Shown one piece after another: positions 37,531 to 46,058 of a DNA stretch of 64,000 nucleotides. The position numbers and the translations under genes were made by a program. The DNA comes from Puniceicoccaceae bacterium (lineage in GTDB: Bacteria > Verrucomicrobiota > Verrucomicrobiia > Opitutales > Coraliomargaritaceae): positions 1 to 64,000 of the forward strand of contig PBYS01000078.1 in the NCBI GenBank assembly GCA_002729725.1. Reading direction: 5' to 3'. The first letter of the stretch is position 1, and each line of letters starts with the position of its first letter. The notes under the pieces were generated by a model. The model ran no database searches and was not told the DNA's origin. It saw nothing but the letters and a program-made list of their open reading frames with translations.

Positions 37531-37668
37531 AGCCCGACTCGCCCAGGAGGACTCGGCGCGCAGCGCCCCAGTCGATAGTAGAACAGTCAGAGCAACTAGA
37601 AGTGTATTTTGAATAGAACGAATGTAGAGAAAGCTAGCGCTTCAGCCACAAAAGGCGAGCGAAAGGAC

Positions 37669-38388
37669 TCAACCGACAGGCAAGTCGAACAGCATCACTT
37701 GAGCGACCTCTGTCCCTTGCTGCACAAAGTCCAGATCAGCAACATCTGTCAGCGCCAGCGAATCCCCCCGCAAGAGCTGTTCTCCCCCCACTTGAACGGC
37801 ACCCTGCAGGACGAATATCCAATAGCCGCGCCGCTCACTATCGCTGACATAGGACACCGACTTCCCCTCACTTAAGCGAAGAGTGCGCAGATCTGCGTCT
37901 TGGCGAATCGCCATCGAGTCCTCCCGCCCATCCGGGGACAGAATGAGTTTCCATTCGTTATCCACGGCACCGAGCATCGGCTGATCGGCATAGCGTGGTT
38001 CAAGCCCTGTTTCGCTCGGCTGAATCCATATCTGCATGATATGCACGGGCTGATCCGCCGAAGGGTTGAACTCACTGTGCACCACTCCGCTGCCCGCACT
38101 CATGTATTGAATATCCCCTGTTTGAATCACACGACCATTCCCCAGACTATCCTTATGCTGCAACTGACCATCGAGCACGAGAGTGATGATCTCCATGTCC
38201 CGATGCGGGTGCGAAGGAAAGCCGCCACTGGGCGCAATGATATCATCGTTCACCACGCGCAAGGGGCCGAAGCCCATGCGCTCGGGGTCATAGTGTCCGC
38301 CGAATGAAAAACTGTGCCGACTATTCAGCCAGTCGAAATCACTGTGCATACGCTCTTCTGAGCGTGTGAGTTGTTTTGTAAGTGTCAT
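37669..38388 (-). CDS. Pirin-like bicupin (YhhW type)
   Basis: A 239-residue two-cupin protein. Relatives such as E. coli YhhW have quercetin 2,3-dioxygenase activity and bind a metal in the N-terminal cupin. LNSRHSFSFGGHYDPERMGF, GGFPSHPHRDMEIITLVLDG and MSAGSGVVHSEFNPS contain the His/Glu metal ligands. It follows doxX by 26 bases and precedes DUF4197. A MarR-DoxX-pirin set is commonly induced by quinones or other electrophiles, and the operator copies upstream fit that picture. Confidence 0.93.
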   Translation of the reverse strand: MTLTKQLTRSEERMHSDFDWLNSRHSFSFGGHYDPERMGFGPLRVVNDDIIAPSGGFPSHPHRDMEIITLVLDGQLQHKDSLGNGRVIQTGDIQYMSAGSGVVHSEFNPSADQPVHIMQIWIQPSETGLEPRYADQPMLGAVDNEWKLILSPDGREDSMAIRQDADLRTLRLSEGKSVSYVSDSERRGYWIFVLQGAVQVGGEQLLRGDSLALTDVADLDFVQQGTEVAQVMLFDLPVG

Positions 38389-38414
38389 GATAGAATGTGC
38401 CTTTTTCTAATGAA

Positions 38415-38849
38415 TTATTTTGCAGCGAGCTTATGATCGACCGAGAAGGCTCCCCCACCACCGATGGCGAGAGTGAGACTGGCGAGCAGCAGCGTGAGCG
38501 GATATTCCATGCCGTTATTCGAGGCAAAGAAAGCGCTGGAGTGCGCGGTGAGAATGGCAACCGCCATGGTGCCCGCGAGGCTAAGGCCTGCCAATCGAGT
38601 CATTAAGCCCACAATCAACAGCAAACCGCCGACAAATTCTGTGCCGCCCGCCATCGCCGCCATCAATAAACCCGGTTTCAGGCCGAGGTTCTCAGAGAAA
38701 AATTGCCCCGTTGCTTCGAGGCCATAGCCCCCAAACCAACCGAATAACTTTTGTGAACCGTGCGCAGCCATCACGACACCGACGCCTAAACGGATCGGTA
38801 AGAGCGCGATGCTGTTGGAAGTATTGAGGAGGATTTCTTTGATTTTCAT
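38415..38849 (-). CDS. DoxX family membrane protein
   Basis: 144 residues with four predicted helices. LLPIRLGVGVVMAAHGSQKL is the diagnostic first helix, FGGYGLEATGQFFSENLGLK the loop, and ETEFVGGLLLIVGL-like and 'LAGTMAVAILTAHSSAF' the later helices. DoxX proteins are small quinone-associated membrane proteins of uncertain biochemical role, often in redox-stress operons. The ATG at 38849 (MKIKEILLN) is preferred to the longer frame, which would run through the promoter. A MarR-type palindrome lies 42 bases upstream. Confidence 0.88.
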   Translation of the reverse strand: MKIKEILLNTSNSIALLPIRLGVGVVMAAHGSQKLFGWFGGYGLEATGQFFSENLGLKPGLLMAAMAGGTEFVGGLLLIVGLMTRLAGLSLAGTMAVAILTAHSSAFFASNNGMEYPLTLLLASLTLAIGGGGAFSVDHKLAAK

Positions 38850-38890
38850 ATTTATTGTTCTTTCTATTTGTATTTCAGCCCACACAAAAC

Positions 38891-38902
38891 CTTGACATCA
38901 AG
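38891..38902. promoter_or_regulatory. MarR-type operator upstream of doxX
   Basis: CTTGACATCAAG (context ACCTTGACATCAAGATAC) differs by one base from the perfect palindrome found upstream of the marR gene. It lies between marR and doxX, in the expected promoter of doxX-pirin. Confidence 0.7.
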
Positions 38903-38920
38903 ATACATGGGTAAATTTTT

Positions 38921-39379
38921 CTATTCTGTCAGCGCTTGACTACGGCGACCGAGCTTACGCATCAAATCAGCAAACTGAGTGCGTTCCTTCTCGGAGAATT
39001 CGCTGAACAGCGTGTCTAAATTGGCCGCGTGTGCGGCGAAGGCGTCGACAATCACCTCGTGGCCAAGCTCGGTAAGATGCACGAGCACAACGCGAGCATC
39101 GCCCTCACTTCGCTCACGACGCACATAGCCCTTCTTTTCCATTCGTTGCACCGCAGTCGTAATCGAACCGCTAGTCAGCAGCACTTTCTCGCCGATGGTG
39201 TTCACTGGCAGCGCGCCCTTATGCAGCAAAACTTCCAGCACCGCAAAGTCCGACAAAGAAGCAAAGCCTTGCTTTGCAATGCTCTTATGATCGTAGCGCA
39301 TCACCCCGTGCGATGCCTTCCAAAAGAGAAGAAAGAGGTGCGAACCAGAATGTTGATAAATCTTGGGCATGACACTCAA
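38921..39379 (-). CDS. MarR-family repressor
   Basis: A 152-residue winged-helix dimer. The DNA-binding part is VNTIGEKVLLTSGSITTAVQ, with the wing KKGYVRRERSEGDARVVLV. Helices before and after form the dimer interface. No conserved redox cysteine is present, so it is not an OhrR-type thiol sensor; phenolic or quinone ligands are more likely. A perfect palindrome lies 15 bases upstream of its start and a near copy precedes doxX, indicating autoregulation and control of doxX-pirin. Confidence 0.92.
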   Translation of the reverse strand: MSVMPKIYQHSGSHLFLLFWKASHGVMRYDHKSIAKQGFASLSDFAVLEVLLHKGALPVNTIGEKVLLTSGSITTAVQRMEKKGYVRRERSEGDARVVLVHLTELGHEVIVDAFAAHAANLDTLFSEFSEKERTQFADLMRKLGRRSQALTE

Positions 39380-39394
39380 GCTAGCAACAACTAT

Positions 39395-39406
39395 CTTGAT
39401 ATCAAG
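39395..39406. promoter_or_regulatory. MarR autoregulatory operator
   Basis: CTTGATATCAAG is a perfect 12-bp palindrome 15 bases upstream of the marR start codon (context CTATCTTGATATCAAGCTAA). A second copy with one change stands in front of doxX. The site also falls 8 bases before the stop end of the tonB/tolA gene. Confidence 0.75.
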
Positions 39407-39413
39407 CTAAAAA

Positions 39414-40208
39414 TCAATCCCGCATCCGAAACGACAGCGAGAACTCGTGCGCTTGCCCGGTCGGCGTTGGCCCCGCGGAACTTGCCATGCGAAACGCAGC
39501 GAGGACAGATTGATCAAAGGCCGCATTGCCCGATCCGGGGCGCAGGCGCGCATTGGTAATCTGTCCCGATGCAGACACATTAAAAACCACCTCAGCCACC
39601 AATTGAACACCAGCTAGCTGAGCGGGCTTGGTCCACGCGGCGTCAATGCGTGAGCGCAGGCGTGAACTATAACTAGCCAAGGCCGACAATTGCTGCGATG
39701 AAAGCTGCTGGTTTGATTGACTCTCAATCGGATTGCGGGGGAGCACTAATTTAGGCACATCGATTTGCCGCACTTGAATATTTGGACGAGGCGTCACAAC
39801 TTGCCGCGGCTTAGGCGCCTCCTTAGGGTGCTCTTTAAAAAAATCATCTGCCGACATCAACTGAGGCGCCGGCTTGGGCGTCGGTTTCGGGTTGGGCTTA
39901 GGCGTCGGTTTAGGCTGGGGCGTCGGCTTAGGCGGTGTAGGCGTCGGCGCAACTGGCTGCGGTTCCGGAATTTCGACTTGTGGCACGGGCGGCAGCTCAA
40001 CCTGAGGGAGGTCGACGGGCAACTGTGGCTCTGGCGAGGACGCTTGCGCATGGCTCAGTTCGCTGGGCGGTTCCACCATTTCGAAGACGTGTGGTTTTTC
40101 CTTCGGTTTAAAAGCCTGCACGATCGTCGCCAAGAACATGCCCAGCAGAACCACCAGGTGTAAAATCACCGCGGTCCAGAGAGGAGGGTTCTTAGAAAAT
40201 TTCATCAT
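39414..40208 (-). CDS. TonB/TolA-like energy transducer
   Basis: 264 residues. One N-terminal helix (LWTAVILHLVVLLGMFLATI) anchors it in the inner membrane. A long Pro/Lys/Glu-rich spacer (repeats of PKP.P near residues 80-120) spans the periplasm, and the C-terminal ~90 residues form a TonB/TolA-type domain (LRSRIDAAWTKPAQLAGVQL, FNVSASGQITNARLRPGSGN). The 'I..AW..P' form of the C-terminal domain is closer to TolA than to classical TonB. With the two genes upstream it makes a proton-driven inner-membrane complex. Its start overlaps the exbD/tolR stop (ATGA-type coupling). Confidence 0.88.
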   Translation of the reverse strand: MMKFSKNPPLWTAVILHLVVLLGMFLATIVQAFKPKEKPHVFEMVEPPSELSHAQASSPEPQLPVDLPQVELPPVPQVEIPEPQPVAPTPTPPKPTPQPKPTPKPNPKPTPKPAPQLMSADDFFKEHPKEAPKPRQVVTPRPNIQVRQIDVPKLVLPRNPIESQSNQQLSSQQLSALASYSSRLRSRIDAAWTKPAQLAGVQLVAEVVFNVSASGQITNARLRPGSGNAAFDQSVLAAFRMASSAGPTPTGQAHEFSLSFRMRD

Positions 40209-40618
40209 TCGACTTTGGTATCTAGACTAATCTTGGAGAGCTTACGCTGCTTAATCATATCGACCACGGTGATGACTTTTTGATAAGGCAGCTGCGCATC
40301 CGCGCGCAAACTCAGCACCGGCGGGGCGGGGTCCATCGCCATGGTATCCAGTAAATCGCCCAATTGCAGCTCAGAGACTTGTTGCGCGCCCCAATAATAG
40401 ACTCCCGCTTGATCGATGGAAATGGTCTGAAAATCCTCCCGCTCTTCCGGCTGACTCTTGGCGGTCTCGACTGGCAGGTTAAGCTCCACGGTTTGCTCTA
40501 GCAAGGGAGTGGTGACCATGAAAATAATCAGTAATGCAAACGCGAGATCGATCAAAGGAGTGACATTGATCTCGGTCAGAGCAGAAAGCCGGTCTTTGCG
40601 ATGGAATTTACGGGCCAC
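40205..40618 (-). CDS. ExbD/TolR biopolymer transport protein
   Basis: 137 residues. One N-terminal helix, with ALTEINVTPLIDLAFALLII carrying the essential membrane Asp of the proton channel, and a periplasmic domain (SLRADAQLPYQKVITVVDMI). It forms the stator with the ExbB/TolQ protein. A 35-base heptad array separates it from exbB, so the gene pair is not tightly packed; its stop overlaps the tonB/tolA start. Confidence 0.93.
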   Translation of the reverse strand: MARKFHRKDRLSALTEINVTPLIDLAFALLIIFMVTTPLLEQTVELNLPVETAKSQPEEREDFQTISIDQAGVYYWGAQQVSELQLGDLLDTMAMDPAPPVLSLRADAQLPYQKVITVVDMIKQRKLSKISLDTKVE

Positions 40619-40620
40619 AG

Positions 40621-40655
40621 TAAGAATGAGGAATCAAGAATTAAGAATGAGGAAC
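40621..40655 (+). repeat. Heptad array (TAAGAAT/GAGGAAT) between exbB and exbD
   Basis: Five heptamers TAAGAAT, GAGGAAT, CAAGAAT, TAAGAAT, GAGGAAC occupy nearly all of the 51-base gap. The unit differs from the TTSNNNN and ACTNNNN arrays, but the 7-base period is the same. It ends 3 bases from the exbD/tolR start codon. Confidence 0.75.
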
Positions 40656-40669
40656 TAGATAAGCCAAAA

Positions 40670-41401
40670 CTATGCATTGGCAGCCGCCTGTGCTTCGAGC
40701 TCGATACGATCCGCAGCAGTACTGGCGAAATTCTCCAACTCAACGACCGCAATTTTGGTTTGTTGCAACAGATAATTATACCCAAATACCGACGGAATGG
40801 CCACGATCAGTCCGGCCACTGTGGTGAGCAAGGCACCCGAGACACCAGGGGCCAAGCCTTGCAGACTCGCTGAACCCGCGCCCGCCATACTTCCAAAAGC
40901 ATCCATCACACCCCAGACCGTGCCCAGCAGCCCTAAAAATGGAGCCCCCGTGATAATCGAGCCCAGCACCACCATCTTCGCTTCGTAACGAATAATTTGC
41001 TCCGCTACGCTGCGTTGCAGCGCATTTTCCACATGCCCCATGCGTAAAGTCGCTCGATGCGGATCCGCATTAGTCAAGTCACCTCCGTAGCGACGAAAGG
41101 CCTCTAAGGCTTCACGAACAATATTATAATAGGGTCCGGCGCCCTTCCCCGGACGCTCAGGGTCAAGCGCAATTAAGTGTGACTCTTTGCTAAGCAGACG
41201 CTCATAGCGCTGATTTTGTGAACGTAGCTTCGAAAGGTCGAGGTATTTGCCCAACATCACCGTCCACGCAACAATGCTTAATAAAACAAGAATAAAAATG
41301 ACCACCTGCCCCGCGAGATTCGACTGCGCGAAATAGGTAAATACATTCGGCCCCGAGGCCGCCTGAATAAAAAGAGAATCGAGTACAAAAATGAGGCTCA
41401 T
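40670..41401 (-). CDS. MotA/TolQ/ExbB proton channel protein
   Basis: 243 residues with three helices: FTYFAQSNLAGQVVIFILVL at the N-terminus, LGSIITGAPFLGLLGTVWGV and ALLTTVAGLIVAIPSVFGYN in the C-terminal half. GTVWGVMDAFGSM and the 'TVAGLIVAIPS' motif are conserved. It forms the pentameric proton channel that drives TolA/TonB. First gene of the minus-strand unit; the promoter lies in the 41402-41542 gap shared with arsR. Confidence 0.94.
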   Translation of the reverse strand: MSLIFVLDSLFIQAASGPNVFTYFAQSNLAGQVVIFILVLLSIVAWTVMLGKYLDLSKLRSQNQRYERLLSKESHLIALDPERPGKGAGPYYNIVREALEAFRRYGGDLTNADPHRATLRMGHVENALQRSVAEQIIRYEAKMVVLGSIITGAPFLGLLGTVWGVMDAFGSMAGAGSASLQGLAPGVSGALLTTVAGLIVAIPSVFGYNYLLQQTKIAVVELENFASTAADRIELEAQAAANA

Positions 41402-41498
41402 GAAAAAATATTAGTATGTCGTTACTGGAACAGACATCAATTAATCACAGGCGTTCAAAAAGCTTCCAGCTTAAAAGAAAAATGCAGACAATAAATAC

Positions 41499-41533
41499 AT
41501 ACTATTGACAGTATATACCAAACCAAGAATACA
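41499..41533 (+). promoter_or_regulatory. Putative arsR promoter/operator
   Basis: TTGACA at 41505-41510 is a perfect -35 hexamer; 17 bases later AATACA is a poor -10. The -35 is enclosed by ATACT (41499-41503) and AGTAT (41510-41514), a 5-bp inverted repeat. An operator overlapping the promoter is normal for ArsR repressors. Confidence 0.45.
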
Positions 41534-41542
41534 AAAAGCATC

Positions 41543-41926
41543 ATGGAAGCCAGTGGACTCTACAAATGCATCGCGGACCCACAGCGCTTACGTATCCTCA
41601 ACTTACTAGAGGCAGGCGCGCTCTGCGTATGCCACATGCAAGAGCTGCTCAAGGTGCCACAAGTCAAGATGTCGAAGCAATTGGCAGCGATGAAGCAACT
41701 CGGCCTAGTCGAATCCAAGCGCGAAGGCACTTGGATGATCTACTCACTGATTGCACCTATCAATGGCCTCCTGCGAGCAAACCTGCAATATCTTCGCCAA
41801 GCCGAGTGTTCCGAGTGCAATCAACTGCATCGCGACCTAGTCAACCGCAACCAACTCATCGCACGCATCGCCGGAGCCAACGACGACTGCCCCGTCAGCG
41901 TCTGTGAAAAGATCGGCTGCAGCTAA
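41543..41926 (+). CDS. arsR: ArsR-family metalloregulator
   Basis: A 127-residue winged-helix repressor. [20 protein letters not shown] contains the family's ELCVC-like metal site (C28, C30) on the recognition helix, followed by [21 protein letters not shown] cysteine-rich tail ([12 protein letters not shown]) may add ligands. ArsR proteins release DNA when As(III) or other thiophilic ions bind. It is followed by arsC after 153 bases, during which no gene is seen. Confidence 0.9.
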   Translation: MEASGLYKCIADPQRLRILNLLEAGALCVCHMQELLKVPQVKMSKQLAAMKQLGLVESKREGTWMIYSLIAPINGLLRANLQYLRQAECSECNQLHRDLVNRNQLIARIAGANDDCPVSVCEKIGCS

Positions 41927-42079
41927 CAGCTGCTAAGAACTAAAATTTACGACAACGGTATTAATTATAAAAACGAACAGAACAGCCCACCAACGAGCAA
42001 CTGCCACAAAGCCCGGCTTCTTCACTCGCATCCTGCATAAAATGGACAGCTCTATGAAGGCGAAAGCGCACTCAACATT

Positions 42080-42523
42080 ATGAAAAAAGTACTCATTCTT
42101 TGCACAGGCAATTCCTGCCGCAGCCACATGGCTGAAGGCATCTTACGCGCCGCAGCTGGCGACCTCTTCGAGGTCTTTAGCGCGGGCTCCAAACCCAAGG
42201 GTGCGGTGCATCCCCTGGCAATCGAAGCACTCAAGGAAATCGGCATCGACGCCAGTGGCCACACATCCGATCACTTGGATCAATATCTAAACGCGGGCAT
42301 CGACACCGTGATCACTGTCTGTGGCAACGCCGACCAAGCCTGCCCGACTTTTCCTGGCAAAGTGAGCCGCTACCACTGGGGCTTTGAAGATCCCCCCCAT
42401 GCGCAGCGTCCCGAGGAGTCCGAGCTCGACGCCTTTCGCCGCATCCGCGACGAGATCAAACTCGTATTCGAGGCCTATGCTGCGGGCTACCGCGAGGCCT
42501 TGAACGCTGCTGAACAGGAGTGA
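42080..42523 (+). CDS. arsC: Arsenate reductase, low-molecular-weight phosphatase (thioredoxin-coupled) type
   Basis: 147 residues. [13 protein letters not shown] (C8, C13, R14) is the phosphate-loop motif. C81 and C88 in [14 protein letters not shown] are the pair used in the redox relay, which identifies ArsC of the thioredoxin-linked class and not a tyrosine phosphatase. It reduces As(V) to As(III). An arsenite exporter (Acr3/ArsB) would be expected with it, but none is found in this window. Confidence 0.92.
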   Translation: MKKVLILCTGNSCRSHMAEGILRAAAGDLFEVFSAGSKPKGAVHPLAIEALKEIGIDASGHTSDHLDQYLNAGIDTVITVCGNADQACPTFPGKVSRYHWGFEDPPHAQRPEESELDAFRRIRDEIKLVFEAYAAGYREALNAAEQE

Positions 42524-42625
42524 TCAAAGCCCAAGGACCCCATCTCACACGATGATCGCACTGATCAACGCGGCCAGTTGGATACGGCGTCGCTGTGATC
42601 AGCAAGATCCGTCGACCGCTTGATA

Positions 42626-42664
42626 TTTCTCCGGCATGCGCTAAGCTGACGTATGCCGGAGAAA
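42626..42664 (+). promoter_or_regulatory. Hairpin enclosing the start codon of the NDH-2 gene
   Basis: TTTCTCCGGCAT (42626-42637) and ATGCCGGAGAAA (42653-42664) are perfect 12-bp inverted repeats separated by 15 bases. The second arm is the first four codons of the gene, so the start codon would be base-paired in the mRNA. This could limit translation, or the palindrome could be a DNA operator. Confidence 0.6.
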
Positions 42665-43909
42665 AAACACATTGTAGTTCTAGGAGCTGGATTTGGTGGC
42701 CTGACTTTCACTCAAAAGTTCCGCCATCCCAATGCACGAATCACGATCATTGATCGCCAAAACCACCACCTATTCCAACCTCTACTATATCAAGTAGCGA
42801 CCGGAGGTTTGGCGATGCCAGACATTGCTGAGCCCGTGCGCACCATCCTTTCCAGACGTGAAGACGTTCAAGTCTTAATGGATAGCGCACAGTCGATTGA
42901 CACGGAAAAGAAGACTGTCGAGCTCTCCCATCAAACACTGCACTATGACTACTTGGTGGTGGCACTTGGCATGGTCAACAGCTACTTCGGCAATGACGCC
43001 TGGGCTCAACACACGATCGGGCTGAAGTCACTCAATGAGGCGCGGCGCATCCGACAACGCGTGCTGAACGCTTTCGAACAGGCCGAGGCACTACACGATC
43101 CGTCCGAACGACAACGATTGATGACAGTCGTTGTCGTAGGCGCAGGCCCCACAGGCGTGGAAATGGCTGGTGCGTTAAGCGAGCTAACTAAGCGTGTTTT
43201 CAAAAAAGACTTTCGCTCCATAAAACCCGAGCAGTCACGCATCATCCTCGTTGAAGCGGCGGATCGCGTGCTCACCATGTATTCAGAGGCCTCTTCTGCC
43301 AAAGCGCAAGAGAGCCTAGAACGAATGGGGGTGGAACTCAAGTTGAACCAAGCAGTCGAGGACATTTCAGAAGCTTGCATCACAGTAGGTGGCGAGCGTA
43401 TCGAGGCCGAATCGATCATTTGGACCGCGGGCGTGCAAGCAAACCCCTTGGTAGATCAGCTTCCGGGCGATCACAACAGGAAAGGGCAAATCGCCACAGA
43501 ACCAGACTGCTCACTCCGTGGTCACCCCGAGGTCTTTGCGATCGGAGACATCGCTGACCTAGTCGATTGCAAGGGCGTACGCGTGCCTGGCGTTTCGCCT
43601 GCCGCCATGCAAATGGGCAAGCATGTCGCTCGCATTCTGGAAAATGAGCTCAACGAAAAGTCGAAAGCTCGCCCCCCATTCGCTTACCTCGACAAAGGCT
43701 CGATGGCTACGATCGGTCGTTCCTCAGCGGTCGCTGAATTCGGCAAATTTCAATTTTCGGGCTTTCCCGCGTGGTTACTGTGGTTGGCGGTACACCTCGT
43801 GTTTCTGATCGGCTTCCGCAATCGCCTCGCAGTGCTGATCCAGTGGATGTACGCTTATACTAAATACCGACCCGGTGCACGCGTCTTCGAAAAGCCCACG
43901 CAGAATTGA
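42653..43909 (+). CDS. ndh: Type II NADH:quinone oxidoreductase (NDH-2)
   Basis: A 418-residue non-proton-pumping dehydrogenase that passes electrons from NADH to quinone. HIVVLGAGFGGLTFTQKF is the FAD-binding GxGxxG; VVVVGAGPTGVEMAGALSEL is the NADH-binding one. FAIGDIADLVD and 'VSPAAMQMGKHVARIL' contribute to the flavin and quinone sites. The C-terminal WLLWLAVHLVFLIGFRNRLA is the membrane anchor typical of the family. The arsR/arsC genes upstream are on the same strand but 129 bases away with a hairpin between, so it is probably separately controlled. Confidence 0.93.
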   Translation: MPEKKHIVVLGAGFGGLTFTQKFRHPNARITIIDRQNHHLFQPLLYQVATGGLAMPDIAEPVRTILSRREDVQVLMDSAQSIDTEKKTVELSHQTLHYDYLVVALGMVNSYFGNDAWAQHTIGLKSLNEARRIRQRVLNAFEQAEALHDPSERQRLMTVVVVGAGPTGVEMAGALSELTKRVFKKDFRSIKPEQSRIILVEAADRVLTMYSEASSAKAQESLERMGVELKLNQAVEDISEACITVGGERIEAESIIWTAGVQANPLVDQLPGDHNRKGQIATEPDCSLRGHPEVFAIGDIADLVDCKGVRVPGVSPAAMQMGKHVARILENELNEKSKARPPFAYLDKGSMATIGRSSAVAEFGKFQFSGFPAWLLWLAVHLVFLIGFRNRLAVLIQWMYAYTKYRPGARVFEKPTQN

Positions 43910-43947
43910 CAAAACCAGACTACAACCAAGCTGCAACCAGACCAGAA

Positions 43948-45309
43948 CTAGGCTGCATCGGCAGACGAATCCTTAGACTCATCTTTAGACGCTTCCTCGG
44001 TGGCTTGATCTGCCTTGCCGTAATGCAGCTTAGGCTTAGCTCGTCCTTCGACAACACCGCGATTGATGACCACTTTCTCCACATTTTCAGTCTGAGGCAA
44101 ATCATACATCACATCCAGCATGATACGCTCCATGATGGAACGCAGAGCGCGAGCGCCCGTCTTAAGCTCAATCGCTTTGTCCGCAATTGCAGCCACTCCG
44201 TCGCGGGTAAAGTGTAGATCCACACCTTCCATCGAGAAGAGCTTGCTGTATTGCTTGACCAAAGAATTCTTGGTATTTTGCAAAATATGCTCCAAATCGG
44301 AACGAGAGAGCTCATCAAGCACGGCGACCATTGGTAGGCGTCCGATAAATTCGGGAATCATACCGAAATGAACCAGATCTTCTGGCTGTGTTTCGCGCAG
44401 TAGTTCGCTGACTGGCACTTCGTTTTGGTGGCGGTTACGCTCCGTATCAAAGCCCATTGCCTTAGAACCCACGCGGCTCTGAACAATTTTATCCAGCCCA
44501 ACAAAGGCTCCCCCGCAGATAAACAAGATATTAGACGTATCAAGCTGAATGTATTCTTGGTTCGGGTGCTTACGCCCACCTTGGGGTGGCACATTGCAAA
44601 CCGTGCCTTCAAGGATCTTAAGCAGCGCCTGCTGCACACCTTCACCGGAAACGTCGCGCGTGATGGAAACGTTATCCGTTTTACGGCCTATTTTATCAAT
44701 TTCATCGACGTAAATAATGCCACACTCGGCCTTCTTCACATCGTAATCTGCCGATTGCAATAGACGTAGCACGATATTTTCAACATCCTCGCCGACATAG
44801 CCCGCCTCGGTTAAGGTAGTGGCATCAGCAATGGCAAAGGGCACATCGAGCATCTTGGCCATCGTGCGAGCGAGTAATGTTTTACCACTCCCCGTTGGCC
44901 CGAGCAAAAGGATATTACTCTTCTCGATTTGCACATCGTCGTATTTGCTATCGAGATCAGCGAAATCGGGCGATTGATCAATGCGAGACTCCGAACGCAA
45001 GCGTTTATAGTGATTATAAACCGCGACAGCGAGGGCACGCTTGGCATAGTCTTGGCTGATGATATGCTCATCCAAGGCAGCCGTAATTTGAGCCGGCTTG
45101 AGCAGGTTAAAACGTCCGCTGGAAGTTTCAGGAGCTTTCGGCTTAGCTTCTTCGCCCGCCTCCGACAATTCACGGTCGATGATGGTTTTGCACACAGAGA
45201 CACAAGAGTCGCAGATGTGCACACCGGCCGGACCAGCGATCATTTTGCGAACTTCGTTTTGTGCTTTTCCGCAAAAGGAGCAGAAAGTCATTCGTGTGGA
45301 CTTAGCCAT
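43948..45309 (-). CDS. clpX: ATP-dependent Clp protease ATP-binding subunit ClpX
   Basis: A 453-residue AAA+ unfoldase that feeds proteins to ClpP. The N-terminal C4 zinc finger is CSFCGKAQ…CDSCVSVC (residues 11-40). [20 protein letters not shown] is Walker [14 protein letters not shown]alker B, and [19 protein letters not shown] the sensor region. GFDTERN-type '[10 protein letters not shown]' and the ClpP-contact loop (IGF/VGF-type) lie further on. The C-terminus has an acidic Ser/Asp/Glu tail of ~25 residues. It follows clpP by 43 bases on the minus strand. Confidence 0.97.
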   Translation of the reverse strand: MAKSTRMTFCSFCGKAQNEVRKMIAGPAGVHICDSCVSVCKTIIDRELSEAGEEAKPKAPETSSGRFNLLKPAQITAALDEHIISQDYAKRALAVAVYNHYKRLRSESRIDQSPDFADLDSKYDDVQIEKSNILLLGPTGSGKTLLARTMAKMLDVPFAIADATTLTEAGYVGEDVENIVLRLLQSADYDVKKAECGIIYVDEIDKIGRKTDNVSITRDVSGEGVQQALLKILEGTVCNVPPQGGRKHPNQEYIQLDTSNILFICGGAFVGLDKIVQSRVGSKAMGFDTERNRHQNEVPVSELLRETQPEDLVHFGMIPEFIGRLPMVAVLDELSRSDLEHILQNTKNSLVKQYSKLFSMEGVDLHFTRDGVAAIADKAIELKTGARALRSIMERIMLDVMYDLPQTENVEKVVINRGVVEGRAKPKLHYGKADQATEEASKDESKDSSADAA

Positions 45310-45352
45310 AATCTAAAAAATGTTGAGCGTGTGTTTTTGAGGACTGACCGGA

Positions 45353-45949
45353 TTAACCGATCGGCTTCGCCTCGATGACTTTATCGACGATGCCATAAGC
45401 GAGGGCATCTTCCGCGGTCAGGTAAAAATCGCGATCGGAGTCGTTGGCAATCTCTTCGGCAGTCTTATTCGTGTGGCTGGCAATGAGATCATTCATACGT
45501 GAGCGCCAACGAAGGATTTCGCGCGCGGCGATCGAGATGTCGGAAGTTTGGCCAGTGGCACCACCGGTGGGTTGGTGCATCATGACGCGGCTATTAGGCA
45601 ATGCATAGCGTTTACCTTTCGTGCCTGCAGCCAACAAAAGAGTGGCCATACTAGCAGCCTGCCCGACGCAATAAGTGACGGTATCACACTGAAGGAAGTT
45701 CATGGTGTCGTAAATCGCCATGCCATCCGTCACACTGCCACCGGGGGAGTTAATGTAGAGGCTGATATCTTTTTTCGGATCTTCCATTTGCAGGAAAAGC
45801 ATCTGTGCGATAACTGCATTCGCGACAAAATCGTTAATCGGAGTGCCGATAAAGATGATACGGTCGCGCAAGAGGCGGCTGTAGATATCCCAAGCGCGCT
45901 CAGAGCGGCCTTCGCGTTCATAAACAGTAGGAAGTGGTACGTAGCTCAC
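45353..45949 (-). CDS. clpP: ATP-dependent Clp protease proteolytic subunit ClpP
   Basis: A 198-residue serine protease forming a 14-mer chamber. The catalytic Ser is in [14 protein letters not shown], the His in [11 protein letters not shown], and the Asp further on in the '[11 protein letters not shown]' region. [20 protein letters not shown] is the oxyanion loop. Length is normal and no propeptide is evident. It lies between tig (upstream, with a long inverted repeat in the gap) and clpX. Confidence 0.97.
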   Translation of the reverse strand: MSYVPLPTVYEREGRSERAWDIYSRLLRDRIIFIGTPINDFVANAVIAQMLFLQMEDPKKDISLYINSPGGSVTDGMAIYDTMNFLQCDTVTYCVGQAASMATLLLAAGTKGKRYALPNSRVMMHQPTGGATGQTSDISIAAREILRWRSRMNDLIASHTNKTAEEIANDSDRDFYLTAEDALAYGIVDKVIEAKPIG

Positions 45950-46058
45950 AGTGTATAAGTTGGTTTCTAAATAAAATTAAGATGAAGTCGACTAGACTAT
46001 AGACCAAGCCCCGAATATCAAATGCTTTTGGCGATTCTACAGTTTGCCAGATAAATAA

